From contig NZ_CP004078.1 of assembly GCF_000612505.1 (NCBI RefSeq), positions 851,001 to 915,000 of the forward strand: 64,000 nucleotides of DNA, given 5' to 3'. This stretch comes from Paenibacillus sabinae T27 (GTDB lineage Bacteria; Bacillota; Bacilli; Paenibacillales; Paenibacillaceae). The notes under the pieces were generated by a model that was given only the letters and a program-made list of their open reading frames with translations, ran no database searches and was not told the DNA's origin. Shown here in pieces: positions 1 through 8,340 of the stretch. Both the position numbers and the translations under genes were made by a program. Position 1 is the first letter of the stretch, and each line of letters begins with the position of its first letter.

Positions 1-801
1 ATGTACAACACTCCACGCTTTCTGGAACTGGCCAAGATGACCAACAAATGGTACAAGGCGGGATACACCAACAAGGATGCGCTGACTCCGGGTCTGGATG
101 CCTGGAAGAAGATTCAGGCGGGTCAAGCCTTCGCTCTGGTAGGAGATATGGATATCCTGGCGAACATGGAGATCGGCTCGGTATCGAAATCGCCGAACGG
201 CTCCCTCAAGGCCGGAAGAGATATGCTGCAGATTCCGCTTAATGTGGACAGACTGCAAACAGGTAAAATGACGGCAACAATGCAGGCTATTTCCAAAACA
301 TCGAAGGACCCGGAACGCGCGATGATGCTGTTGAACCTGTTCTTCAAGGATAAAAATCTGCTGACCCTGTTCAACTTCGGTATTGAAGGAACACACTATG
401 TGCTGAAAGACGGACAAGTTGCCCTGCCTGATGGCAAAACGAATAACGATGTCGGATACTACCACGATAATATGTGGCAAATCGGGAACCAAATGCTGAA
501 CTATACCCGTGTGGGCGAAGATCCGAACAAATATAAGAACTACGAGAAGTTTAACGAAATGATCACCAAGAATCCTTCCCGGATCTTCGGATTCGTCTTT
601 GACCCGGAACCGGTAAAGAATGAAATGATCACCATCGACAATGCCAACAAAGCATTCGTAGACGGTATCAAGTCCGGCCAGCTCGATCCGGAAGAAAATC
701 TTCCGAAGCTGCTTGAGAAGCAAAAAGCGGCGGGCGCGGATAAAGTCATCGCCGAAGCGCAAAAGCAGCTTGACGCATGGCGCGCGGCAAACGGCAAGTA
801 A
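1..801 (+). CDS. Sugar ABC transporter substrate-binding protein, C-terminal part (cut by window edge)
   Basis: The reading frame is open from the first base to a stop at 801, so the visible 266 residues are the C-terminal half of a roughly 500-residue secreted lipoprotein. The ATG at base 1 is probably internal. Features that fit the oligosaccharide-binding family used with LplB/LplC permeases in Paenibacillus are the segment LAKMTNKWYKAGY and the closing region FGFVFDPEPVKNEM (DUF3502-like tail). It would bind a sugar outside the membrane and hand it to an ABC permease pair lying left of the window. A permease pair of the matching type occurs at 42.3-43.9 kb but is broken. The substrate cannot be read from sequence; the isomerase, ThuA and Gfo/Idh genes that follow suggest a disaccharide or oligosaccharide. 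Confidence 0.85.
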   Translation: MYNTPRFLELAKMTNKWYKAGYTNKDALTPGLDAWKKIQAGQAFALVGDMDILANMEIGSVSKSPNGSLKAGRDMLQIPLNVDRLQTGKMTATMQAISKTSKDPERAMMLLNLFFKDKNLLTLFNFGIEGTHYVLKDGQVALPDGKTNNDVGYYHDNMWQIGNQMLNYTRVGEDPNKYKNYEKFNEMITKNPSRIFGFVFDPEPVKNEMITIDNANKAFVDGIKSGQLDPEENLPKLLEKQKAAGADKVIAEAQKQLDAWRAANGK

Positions 802-827
802 GAAGAGAAACATATGAGGATCGGAAA

Positions 828-859
828 GGGCATAATCTCTAGGGATTATGCTCTTTTTT
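828..859 (+). terminator. Intrinsic terminator after the sugar-binding protein
   Basis: A ten-pair stem (GGGCATAATC at 828-837 with GATTATGCTC at 844-853, one G-U pair) and six-base loop are followed by six T. It lies 27 bases past the stop codon and separates the transporter gene from the isomerase operon. Confidence 0.9.
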
Positions 860-952
860 CGTGTATTGCGAAATGGACAAATAGGGAGGGTCGGGGCTGT
901 TTAAAAGCTGCCGGTCGGATACGGCCTGAAGGGTTTTCGCCCTGTTATAAAA

Positions 953-1016
953 GTCGTTATTGTACAAATAGAGTCTGTATCCGACATTCTCATTCATCCT
1001 TTCAGACCCTATACTG
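953..1016 (+). promoter_or_regulatory. Regulated promoter of the isomerase-MATE operon, near copy of the one at 5214-5277
   Basis: These 64 bases match the minus-strand promoter region of the Gfo/Idh-ThuA operon (5277 down to 5214) at 52 of 64 positions without a gap. The copy includes an upstream block starting GTCGTTATTGTACAAATAG and ends with TATACT (1010-1015) as the likely -10. The hexamer at -35 spacing (TTCTCA) is far from consensus, typical of activator-dependent promoters. The divergent AraC-type regulator at 5314 is the obvious candidate activator (inference). Confidence 0.7.
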
Positions 1017-1053
1017 GTTAAAGAATTAACGCTAAAAGAAGGGCAGTTGATCT

Positions 1054-1878
1054 ATGTTTCCGTTTAAACTATCTTTAAACGCATCGACCCTGTTTCCATT
1101 CGGGTTAGGCATTAAGGAACAGCTTCGCATTGCTGCCGAAGCGGGATATGAAGGCTTCGAAATCTGGATTCGCGACCTGGAAGCCCATGTGACGAACGGC
1201 GGTTCCATTCGGGAGCTGAAGCGGTATATCGCCGACACCGGAATCGTGGTTGTGAATGCAATCGCTTTCTTTAAATGGTCCGATCAATCGCCGGAGGTCA
1301 GGGAAGAAGGATTAAGGCAGGCCGAGCGCGAGATGAGCATGCTTGCCGAGCTGGGTTGTCCTGCCGTTGCGGCGCCGCCTTTCGGCGAGGTGGGGCAGGT
1401 CACGCTGGATGAAATGGCCGTGAACTATGCACGGCTGGCAGAACTCGGCGATCAAACCGGGGTCGTGCCTTACCTGGAGTTTTGGGGAAGGGCGAAGAAG
1501 CTGGCGAGGCTCAGCGAAGCGATCTATGTCGCAGCGGAAAGCGGGCGGGCGGACACCCGGATTTTGCTCGACCCGTTCCATATGCACACCGGAGGAAGCC
1601 GGCTGGAGGGTCTGTCCTGCCTGAACGGAAACCGAATCGGCATTGTCCATGTGAACGACTATCCGGCGTCGTCCGATCCGCTGCTCGTTACCGATGAGGA
1701 GCGTTTGTTCCCGGGTGACGGTGCCGCACCATCCTCCCGGCTCAGCGAATTGCTGCGGCAAATCGGGTATACCGGCTATTTGTCGCTGGAGCTTTTTACC
1801 CAAGATTATGGCGATATGTCTGCCGTGGAGGTGGCTTCACACGGAATCAAGAAAATCAAGAAGGCCTACGGGGTATAA
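1054..1878 (+). CDS. Sugar phosphate isomerase/epimerase (TIM-barrel, AP-endonuclease-2 fold)
   Basis: 274 residues, full length for the xylose-isomerase-like TIM-barrel family, which interconverts keto/aldo sugars or inositol derivatives using a bound divalent metal. The expected ligands are visible: Glu142 in PYLEFWG, Asp173 and His176 in LLDPFHMH, His199 in IVHVND and Glu246 in LSLELF. The ATG follows an AGAAGGGCAG ribosome site. It is the first gene of an operon with the MATE exporter 17 bases downstream, and is driven by the duplicated promoter shared with the Gfo/Idh-ThuA operon. Cytosolic. The exact sugar is unknown; iolE/iolI-type dehydratase or hydroxypyruvate-isomerase activity would share these motifs. 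Confidence 0.85.
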   Translation: MFPFKLSLNASTLFPFGLGIKEQLRIAAEAGYEGFEIWIRDLEAHVTNGGSIRELKRYIADTGIVVVNAIAFFKWSDQSPEVREEGLRQAEREMSMLAELGCPAVAAPPFGEVGQVTLDEMAVNYARLAELGDQTGVVPYLEFWGRAKKLARLSEAIYVAAESGRADTRILLDPFHMHTGGSRLEGLSCLNGNRIGIVHVNDYPASSDPLLVTDEERLFPGDGAAPSSRLSELLRQIGYTGYLSLELFTQDYGDMSAVEVASHGIKKIKKAYGV

Positions 1879-1895
1879 GGAAGAAGGCGTGTGAC

Positions 1896-3257
1896 ATGAA
1901 CAGGAACCAGGCAGGGAGCTTGTCCCTGTGGGCCATTTCCTGGCCGATATTTATCGAATCCGCCTTACAGGTGCTCCTTCGGACGACGGATACGCTGATG
2001 CTGAGCAAGGTTTCGGACGAAGCGGTTGCCTCTGTCGGCGTGTCGAACCAGATTATCATGTTCGCCCTGCTGACCTTCAATTTTATCGCGCTGGGCTCAA
2101 CCGTCGTCGTCACCCAGTATCTCGGCTCCCGCCGGACGGGAGAAATCGAGAAGATCGTCGCCTCATCGCTTGGAGTCAATTTTATATTTGGCCTCTTGAT
2201 GAGTGTGGTTGTCGTGCTGCTTGGCGGAAAGCTTCTGCATATATTCAATCTGGGGCCGGGTCTGTTCGACATGGCCCGCACGTACTTGCTGATAACCGGC
2301 GGAGCGCTGGTGATCCAGGCTTTAAACACGGTGACGGTCGCGATTATTCAATCCCACGGGCTAACCCGGCACACGATGATGGTAGCTGTCGGGATGAATC
2401 TGCTGCACGTCTTCGGCAACTACCTGTTCATTTTCGGTCCGATGGGGTTTCCCAAGCTTGGCGTGACGGGTGTCGCGATCTCGACGAATGTCAGCCAACT
2501 GATCGGCTTAGCCATCAATCTGTTTATTCTCGTGCGGGTGGTCCGGGTACCCGTTCGGTGGTTCAATCTGATTCACTGGGACCGCGAGCTTGTGTCCAAG
2601 GTGCTGCAGGTCGGCATCCCCTCTTCAGCGGTCAATTTGTCGTACAACGTAAGCCAGATCGTGATCACCTCCTTTATTACATCGCTTGGCCCCATGATGC
2701 TGACCACCAAGATTTACACACAGAACATCTCGTTCATCGTCATGATCATCGCCATATCGATCGGAAGGGGCATCCAAATCATCGTAGGGCATCTGATAGG
2801 GGCGGGAGAGCGGGAGGAAGCCTTCAAGCAGGTGCTCCGCAATGTGTTCCGCAGTATGCTGATTACGCTTACGGCCGTCACCGTCATCATCTTCTTCCGC
2901 ACTCCGATGCTTGAAATGTTCACCGAGTCGAAGGAGATTATCCGGATGGGGTCGGCTCTACTGCTGCTGGGCTTCCTGCTCGAGCCGGGGAGGAACTTCA
3001 ACATCATCTTCGAGCGCTCCCTGCAGGCGGCGGGCGATGCACGGTTCGCGATGAAATCGGCCATCCTCATTATGTGGCTGTTCAGCATGCCGCTGATGTA
3101 TTTGCTCGGGATTCATTTGGGCTATGGCCTGTACGGCATATGGGCCGGATTTATTATTGACGAGTGGGTGCGGGGGCTGGTTCTCTATACGCGCTGGAGA
3201 AGCAGAGCGTGGGAACGCAAGGCGCTGATGCCCTGCGCGGAGGAGGTTTCGGTCTGA
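1896..3257 (+). CDS. MATE family efflux transporter
   Basis: 453 residues, about 12 hydrophobic segments in two similar halves, as in Na+/H+-coupled multidrug and toxin extrusion proteins. The N-terminal half opens with WAISWPIFIESALQVLLRTTDTLML and the second half with a matching VLQVGIPSSAVNLSYNVSQIV segment, the usual MatE repeat signature. The AAGGAAGAAGG ribosome site lies between the isomerase stop and this ATG, so it is co-transcribed with the isomerase. Being inside a sugar locus, it may export a toxic sugar intermediate, but general drug efflux is equally possible. A bidirectional terminator follows. Confidence 0.88.
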   Translation: MNRNQAGSLSLWAISWPIFIESALQVLLRTTDTLMLSKVSDEAVASVGVSNQIIMFALLTFNFIALGSTVVVTQYLGSRRTGEIEKIVASSLGVNFIFGLLMSVVVVLLGGKLLHIFNLGPGLFDMARTYLLITGGALVIQALNTVTVAIIQSHGLTRHTMMVAVGMNLLHVFGNYLFIFGPMGFPKLGVTGVAISTNVSQLIGLAINLFILVRVVRVPVRWFNLIHWDRELVSKVLQVGIPSSAVNLSYNVSQIVITSFITSLGPMMLTTKIYTQNISFIVMIIAISIGRGIQIIVGHLIGAGEREEAFKQVLRNVFRSMLITLTAVTVIIFFRTPMLEMFTESKEIIRMGSALLLLGFLLEPGRNFNIIFERSLQAAGDARFAMKSAILIMWLFSMPLMYLLGIHLGYGLYGIWAGFIIDEWVRGLVLYTRWRSRAWERKALMPCAEEVSV

Positions 3258-3307
3258 CGAAATGACATTCGCGGAAGCATTTCTTTCGGTAAATGGGCTT
3301 AAAAATA

Positions 3308-3342
3308 GGGTGCCGGGACAATGGCTGTCCGGGCACCCTTTT
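3308..3342. terminator. Bidirectional terminator between convergent operons
   Basis: A 13-base hairpin (3308-3320 with 3326-3338, one internal mismatch) has five T after it on the plus strand and five A before it, so it can end both the MATE gene and the converging ThuA gene. Confidence 0.85.
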
Positions 3343-3361
3343 TCAATATATATAATCGCGG

Positions 3362-4108
3362 TTAGCTGAGGACGATGTTCTCCCGCAAAGGTTCAATGGG
3401 GGCTACGCGGCCGTACGCTACCTTCGCTCCTTGCGTCGGAGCGGCCCAGTGTACGGCATTCTTGATCACTCGCAGCACCTCCGGCTGATGATAGATCGGG
3501 AAGGTCTCATGCCCCGGCCGGAAATAGAAGAGCTTGCCTTTGCCCCTGCGGTAGCAGCAGCCGCTGCGGAATACTTCGCCGCCCTCGAACCAGGAGATGA
3601 AAATCAATTCGTCCGGCGCCGGAATTTCAAAACGCTCCCCGTACATTTCCTCCTTCGGAATTTCGATATACTCTCCCAGTCCGTCGGTGATGGGGTGGCC
3701 GTGCTCGATGACCCACAGCCGCTCCTTTTCGCCGTCGTCCCGCCATTTGAGTGCGCCCGTCTTGGTACCCAGCAGCCGCTCGAACACCTTGGAGCCGTGT
3801 CCCGAATGAAGAACGATGAGGCCCATGCCTTGAAGTACGCGGTCTCTTACCTTATCCGCGATATCATCCCGCACTTCATGATGCGCCATGTGGCCCCACC
3901 AGATGAGCACGTCGGTATTGTCCAGTACTTCCTCCGTCAGCCCGTGCTCCGGTTCATCGAGTGTTGCGGTCGTTACTTCCAATACGTCATCGGTTTTCAG
4001 ATAGCCTGCAATAGCGTTATGGATACCTTCAGGGTAGATGGCCGCCACCTGCGGGTTGCTTTTTTCGTGACGATATTCATTCCATACGGTTACTTTAAGC
4101 GTACTCAT
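3362..4108 (-). CDS. ThuA domain-containing protein (trehalose-utilization type)
   Basis: 248 residues, the normal ThuA length. The class I glutamine-amidotransferase-like fold shows in [12 protein letters not shown] at the N-terminus, [14 protein letters not shown] near residue 70 and [10 protein letters not shown] near residue 100; the later [19 protein letters not shown] is typical of the family. ThuA proteins act with Gfo/Idh oxidoreductases in disaccharide oxidation and are cytosolic. The ATG follows a strong AGGAGG site and overlaps the end of the upstream oxidoreductase gene by 14 bases, so translation is probably coupled. The pairing with ThuB-like oxidoreductase suggests trehalose, trehalulose or a related 3-keto-sugar pathway, an inference from family context only. 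Confidence 0.88.
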   Translation of the reverse strand: MSTLKVTVWNEYRHEKSNPQVAAIYPEGIHNAIAGYLKTDDVLEVTTATLDEPEHGLTEEVLDNTDVLIWWGHMAHHEVRDDIADKVRDRVLQGMGLIVLHSGHGSKVFERLLGTKTGALKWRDDGEKERLWVIEHGHPITDGLGEYIEIPKEEMYGERFEIPAPDELIFISWFEGGEVFRSGCCYRRGKGKLFYFRPGHETFPIYHQPEVLRVIKNAVHWAAPTQGAKVAYGRVAPIEPLRENIVLS

Positions 4109-5168
4109 TTGTGAGAACCTCCTGTTTGATGGATACCCATTTTTGTTCGGTAAAAGATTCGACGATAGCGTCTACAGCGAGCTGGTTGATATATCCGTCC
4201 GCCATTGTGGCGTTCTTGCCGTCACCTCGTCCGTTCAGCAGATTGAAAAAGGCCTGCATTTGGCCCAGCTTGAACGAATCGGGAGTCTGCACCTCACGGA
4301 ACTCTGTATCGCCTTCATCGGCGAATTTGACCTGGAGCGTATCTTCTTCATCCAGACTGTACACAAGAGCGCCCTTGGTGCCGTAAATCTCAATCCGCTG
4401 GTAATTCCCGCGGCCATAAGCAAATCTCGAGATGGTCATGGTGGAGGAGATTCCGCCTTCCATTCGGGAGAGGACGTGGCAGTAATCATCGACGTCAACT
4501 TCTCCTGTGCCGGGTCCCTCCAGAAGCTTCCGCTCATGAATGATCGTTCCAGCATCGGCCAGGACGCGCTCCGTATCGCCGACCAGAAAGCGGGTCAGAT
4601 CGAGAATGTGGCAGCCGAGATCGCCCATGGCCCCGGAGCCCGTCAGCTCCTTCTGGAATCTCCACACCAGCGGTACGTCCTCGTTAATGCCCCAGCTCTG
4701 AAGATACTGGCTGTATACATGATGGATGGTTCCAAGCTTTCCTTCTTCGATCAGCCATTTGGCGTACCGCGCGGCCGTTTTGTAGCGATAAGAGAAACAG
4801 ATCATATGCGGGAGCGGATCGCGCTCCAGCGTTTCCTTGAGAACCGCCGCCTCTTTGGCCGTGAGGGTGACTGGTTTTTCGAGGGCGAAGGGCTTGCGGT
4901 GCTCGATTGCAGCTAGTGCAATGGCAAAATGATTGTAGTTCGGCGTGCCGATCGTTACGGCATCAATTTCCGGGTCCTTCAGCAGATCGGTGTAGTTCAA
5001 ATAGGTGCGTGAATCCGGAATATTCCACTCCTTGCTTCGGGCCGCCAGCCGTTCTTCATTGCAGTCGCAAATGGACCAGATTTCCGCGTCTTCGCTCTCC
5101 AGAATCCCTTTTCCGTGGAAATCTGCGATTCCACCTAGTCCGATCATACCGATTTTTAATTTCCCCAT
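4095..5168 (-). CDS. Gfo/Idh/MocA family NAD(P)-dependent oxidoreductase
   Basis: 357 residues from the chosen ATG. The N-terminus [20 protein letters not shown] is a Rossmann nucleotide-binding motif, followed by the conserved ALEKPVT motif near residue 98 holding the catalytic Lys, and the Gfo/Idh C-terminal beta-sheet domain. It would oxidise a sugar or sugar derivative. The frame runs open as far as 5270, but the predicted promoter (-10 at 5220-5215) lies inside that extension, so translation must begin at one of the ATGs at 5180, 5177, 5174 or 5168; the last places the Rossmann motif directly at the N-terminus. First gene of an operon with thuA, divergent from an AraC regulator. Confidence 0.88.
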   Translation of the reverse strand: MGKLKIGMIGLGGIADFHGKGILESEDAEIWSICDCNEERLAARSKEWNIPDSRTYLNYTDLLKDPEIDAVTIGTPNYNHFAIALAAIEHRKPFALEKPVTLTAKEAAVLKETLERDPLPHMICFSYRYKTAARYAKWLIEEGKLGTIHHVYSQYLQSWGINEDVPLVWRFQKELTGSGAMGDLGCHILDLTRFLVGDTERVLADAGTIIHERKLLEGPGTGEVDVDDYCHVLSRMEGGISSTMTISRFAYGRGNYQRIEIYGTKGALVYSLDEEDTLQVKFADEGDTEFREVQTPDSFKLGQMQAFFNLLNGRGDGKNATMADGYINQLAVDAIVESFTEQKWVSIKQEVLTNEYA

Positions 5169-5213
5169 TGTCATCATCATCCTAACGGTTAAGATTGGTG
5201 GAGACTCCTTTGT

Positions 5214-5277
5214 CAGTATAGTCTGTGATAGAATGAATGAGGATGGCGAATCTAGACTCTTTTTGTACAATAGCGAC
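5214..5277 (-). promoter_or_regulatory. Regulated promoter of the Gfo/Idh-ThuA operon
   Basis: Read on the minus strand this is the partner of the 953-1016 element, 81% identical without gaps. The upstream block GTCGCTATTGTACAAAAAG (5277-5259) is the best conserved part and the likely activator site. TATACT (5220-5215) serves as -10, giving a start near 5209 and a short leader to the ATG cluster. It sits in the divergent gap next to the AraC-type regulator. Confidence 0.7.
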
Positions 5278-5313
5278 TTTTGGAATGATTTAAGCTGATG
5301 GGGGTGCTTTCGC

Positions 5314-6195
5314 TTGCTGGCTGTAAATATCGATCTCGTTCCCCGTATTACATGGATGGGGTTCGTTTCCTATAAGAGTCCGTGGGTTCATTTCAAGCGC
5401 AATGTGAACGAGTACATTATGTATCTGATCAAGAGCGGCGAGCTCCATATGGTGGAGGACGGGAAGGAATATATTTTGAAAAAAGGGGATGTGCTGTTAC
5501 TTGAACCCAATTTGGATCATGAGGGGCTGGAGAAGCATACGTGCGACTACTATTACATTCATTTTAAGCACCCGGATATGGCCCCTGTTAATGTGGAGGA
5601 CCCGGAGTCCTTTGCCAAAAGGTTTATTTTTGAGGATCAGGGCGCCGAAGAGGACGTCAAATGCTGCTTTCCGAAGCACTTCACCATTACCGACAAATCG
5701 GTTCTGTCCCAGATTTACAACAGCCTGAATGAAATGCTGCAGCTGTACCGGCGCAAAAATTACAACCGGAGCCTGACCGCGCTGAAGCTGTCCGAGCTGT
5801 TCATCCTGCTCTCGCGAGAGAGTCTTCTGGAGGAGCTTCAGAACAGCCGGAAAAGGACGACAAAAGCAATTGTCAAGGCTCACGGACTGCTGGACTACAT
5901 TCATACGCACTATCAGAGCAAAATCACGAGCCGGGATATCGAAGCCCTGTTCGAATGCAATTTCGACTACCTGAACCGGACCTTCAACAAACTGACCGGC
6001 CACTCGATCACCCATTATATCAACAAGGTAAGAATCGACCAGGCTCAGGAGCTGCTGCAGGCGACGCACCTAAGCATCGGTGAAATCGCCTACCTTGTCG
6101 GCTTCGGGGACATCTATTATTTCAGTAAAGTATTCAAAAAATATGCAGGGCTATCGCCCGCCGCTTACTACAAGAAGATACGGGAAGAGGAGTAG
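5314..6195 (+). CDS. AraC family transcriptional regulator with cupin sensor
   Basis: 293 residues: an N-terminal cupin-like arm (about 20-100, with GELHMVEDGKEYILKKGDVLLLEPN) and a C-terminal pair of helix-turn-helix motifs (about 190-290, with the conserved VGFGDIYYFSKVFKKYAGLSPAAYYKK). This is the usual layout of sugar-responsive AraC activators. The TTG start follows a GGGGGTG site; an ATG at 5353 is an alternative. It is divergent from the Gfo/Idh-ThuA operon and probably activates that operon and the isomerase-MATE operon through their matching upstream elements (inference from position and the duplicated promoter). Confidence 0.88.
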   Translation: MLAVNIDLVPRITWMGFVSYKSPWVHFKRNVNEYIMYLIKSGELHMVEDGKEYILKKGDVLLLEPNLDHEGLEKHTCDYYYIHFKHPDMAPVNVEDPESFAKRFIFEDQGAEEDVKCCFPKHFTITDKSVLSQIYNSLNEMLQLYRRKNYNRSLTALKLSELFILLSRESLLEELQNSRKRTTKAIVKAHGLLDYIHTHYQSKITSRDIEALFECNFDYLNRTFNKLTGHSITHYINKVRIDQAQELLQATHLSIGEIAYLVGFGDIYYFSKVFKKYAGLSPAAYYKKIREEE

Positions 6196-6216
6196 CTTAT
6201 CTCCCGGCAGCTGATC

Positions 6217-6431
6217 TATATAAGATGAACTTGAAAAAATGATATCAGCGAAAGAAGGAACGAAGGGGAAGTTTGGAACTGTAGGAGCGATAGCGATCGC
6301 CTTTGTCTCCGGATTTCATCCGTGAAGAGCGGTATAATCAAGAAATCTGGAGACAACAGCGGCCGGAAGTCCAAACATTCCTCGTAGTTACGACTAATAT
6401 CTGATGAAAAATCTTAAGTTCATCTTATATA
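6217..6431. repeat. MITE-like interspersed repeat, copy 1
   Basis: 215 bases bounded by perfect 16-base inverted ends, TATATAAGATGAACTT and its complement. Inside are two further nested dyads: one formed by the GAAGTTTGGA region near 6270 with the TCCAAACATTC region near 6370, and GTCTCCGGATTTC (6305-6317) with GAAATCTGGAGAC (6342-6354). The whole unit can fold into one long hairpin. A second copy is at 27411-27624. No coding capacity. The right end supplies the last codons and stop of the minus-strand gene at 6420. Confidence 0.85.
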
Positions 6432-7253
6432 GTGGATGGTCTCCGCTTCGGATTCATAAAAACTGAATTCCAACGGGTTTCTATCCACAAATCTTGGATA
6501 GCGATACTTCGGGCTGCCTACCATAACGGCGCCTGTTATTTTCTTTCCTACAGGAATATTGAATAATTTCAGCATGGGGGAATGATCCTTGAGCGCAATC
6601 CTCTCAAATATTCCGGCCCAGCATGAACCTAATCCGAGCGTTGGCGCATACAGCTCCAAATAGGTCAGGGAAAGAATCGAGTTTTCTCTGCCTCTTGGGA
6701 AATTCTCATCAGCAATGGCCAGAACAAGAGCGGGGGCTCCCCGTAAAATCGTGTCGATCCCTTGCTCATGATAAGGCTTGAAAAAGTTATCCCGTCCCTT
6801 ACTGAGCTGGGTATCTTTTTCCAATTCTTCGACGGTCATAGCGACAGCACGGTTAATGACATCCTTATTGTCAATTATTATGTAGGAGACGCCCTGCAGA
6901 TTGCTTCCCGAAGGGGCATAGTGAGCGATATTAACAAGCTGTATCAGCTTTTCTCTTGGAACGGGAGCGGCTTTATAGGACCGGATGGACCGTCTGGAGC
7001 GAAGGAAGTTTTCCGCTTCCTCGGGGCTTAATTTAGGCAGCTTTTTTGAACTTTCTTGATTGGCAAGCGGTGTTTTCTCGTTATCGATAGCTTCTCTGGG
7101 ACAGACGGCCACACAATGGCCGCAGGCAATACAGTTCTGCGGATAAACTTCTTCCGGACCATTCGCTCCAAGCTTCAATGCCTGTTCCGGACACTCGTTT
7201 ACGCAAATTCCGCACTTCGCACATTTGTCTTCATCTACCATGATCAAACTCAT
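6420..7253 (-). CDS. 4Fe-4S ferredoxin-nitroreductase fusion protein
   Basis: 277 residues from the chosen ATG. The N-terminal part is a two-cluster ferredoxin: Cys11, 14, 17, 21 and Cys41, 44, 47, 51 form two CxxCxxCxxxC motifs. From about residue 80 it is an FMN-binding nitroreductase (RSRRSIRSYKAAPVPREKL, then HYAPSGSNLQG and GLGSCWAGIFE). Such fusions reduce small molecules with electrons from iron-sulfur clusters; the substrate is unknown. The ATG at 7253 is seven bases from an AAGGAGG site; 7256 and 7280 are less well placed. The last three codons, Tyr-Ile-Arg, and the stop lie inside the MITE-like repeat, so the native C-terminus was probably replaced. Confidence 0.85.
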   Translation of the reverse strand: MSLIMVDEDKCAKCGICVNECPEQALKLGANGPEEVYPQNCIACGHCVAVCPREAIDNEKTPLANQESSKKLPKLSPEEAENFLRSRRSIRSYKAAPVPREKLIQLVNIAHYAPSGSNLQGVSYIIIDNKDVINRAVAMTVEELEKDTQLSKGRDNFFKPYHEQGIDTILRGAPALVLAIADENFPRGRENSILSLTYLELYAPTLGLGSCWAGIFERIALKDHSPMLKLFNIPVGKKITGAVMVGSPKYRYPRFVDRNPLEFSFYESEAETIHYIR

Positions 7254-7500
7254 CATTCTTCCTCCTTCAGGAAATCGCATTCCGAGTCACCCTATCCGGG
7301 TGGAGTAAGCATTGTCGTTTGATGTCTGGTTCCGATGATACAATAAAACATGACATAAATAAAATGAATATTTGTTATATGTTTCATATCAAAATCGGTA
7401 TGTTAAATGCTTATCTGGAGACTTTGGCAGATGAGAAAAAGGTAAGCAGACAGCTCGTCGAGCCGCTGGCGGCCGATCAACAGAACCGTGAAGTTACATG

Positions 7501-8247
7501 CTATTTTCGCGCATATACCATGAACAGCGAGGAGGTCACACTCCGGGAAATGGTGGAGTATCTCGCATCGGTGTTGGCCTCGTCTCTGATCCGCCGGATG
7601 ATATCCAGATCCATCTCGATATATTTCATGCCGAGCGAGATCAGCACTTCCGCGTCCCACTGCGGGCGTGCCTTATCACAGATGTATAAGGACTTGGCAA
7701 TGGCATTGCGTTCCCTGAGCTGTTCGGCGGTTTGGGTGGGATGGCATAGCTGCTCTCCTTTTTCATCGGCCTCCTTAAAAGATTGACCATAGTTGGCGTC
7801 AAAATTTAATATCCCGCCACCGGGAGCAAGCACGCGGCACATCTCGCTGTACGCTTTATAAGGATCGGGGAGCGTCCAGGTGACATTGCGGGTGATGATG
7901 AAATCAAAGCTCTCATCCGGGAAGAGCAGTTCCTGGGCGTCCATTTGCCGGTATACAATCCCGGAATACCCCAGATCGGCGGCGTTGGCCTCGGCCTTGG
8001 CCAGCATCGCGCTTGAATAATCAATACCGGTCACTGTACAACCCAGATCCTTCATGATAAAGGAGAAGAACCCGGCCCCCGTCCCCAGATCCAATACTCT
8101 CGGCGAATCCAGTTTCGGCAGATGATCCTTGATGATCTCGGTATATCTCGCGCGCAGACCGCTGTGAAAGTCATGCAGACGCAGCTCGCTAAAATCCTCG
8201 GCCCGATTCGTCCAATAGTTGTTAATTCGTTCCCGCACTATACTCAA
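7501..8247 (-). CDS. Class I SAM-dependent methyltransferase
   Basis: 248 residues. Motif I is VLDLGTGAGFFSF (about 51-63), followed by the acidic VTGIDYSSAML and a motif IV region DESFDFIITRNVTWTLPDP; VLAPGGGILNFDANYG closes the fold. It lies 93 bases downstream of the BtuF/FepB-like lipoprotein gene on the same strand and may be expressed with it, although a weak hairpin lies between. The substrate cannot be inferred. The 247 bases between this stop and the ferredoxin gene hold no recognisable feature. Confidence 0.88.
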   Translation of the reverse strand: MSIVRERINNYWTNRAEDFSELRLHDFHSGLRARYTEIIKDHLPKLDSPRVLDLGTGAGFFSFIMKDLGCTVTGIDYSSAMLAKAEANAADLGYSGIVYRQMDAQELLFPDESFDFIITRNVTWTLPDPYKAYSEMCRVLAPGGGILNFDANYGQSFKEADEKGEQLCHPTQTAEQLRERNAIAKSLYICDKARPQWDAEVLISLGMKYIEMDLDIIRRIRDEANTDARYSTISRSVTSSLFMVYARK

Positions 8248-8340
8248 CTCCTATTATTAGTCCACTCTAATTAACCTTGCGAAAAATAAAATCACTGCCG
8301 CGAGATGCGCTAACATTTCGGGTACAGTGACCTTAAATGA

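Noticed and set aside
5169-5270. A longer N-terminus for the Gfo/Idh oxidoreductase
   Set aside because: The extension spans the promoter and precedes a Rossmann motif that belongs at the N-terminus.
7319-7786. A 155-codon plus-strand frame downstream of the ferredoxin gene
   Set aside because: Most of it is antisense to the methyltransferase at 7501-8247, and it lacks a ribosome site.
8290-8331. A weak terminator between the lipoprotein and methyltransferase genes on the minus strand
   Set aside because: Only a six-base stem (TCACTG/CAGTGA) with a large loop; too weak to list as a feature.
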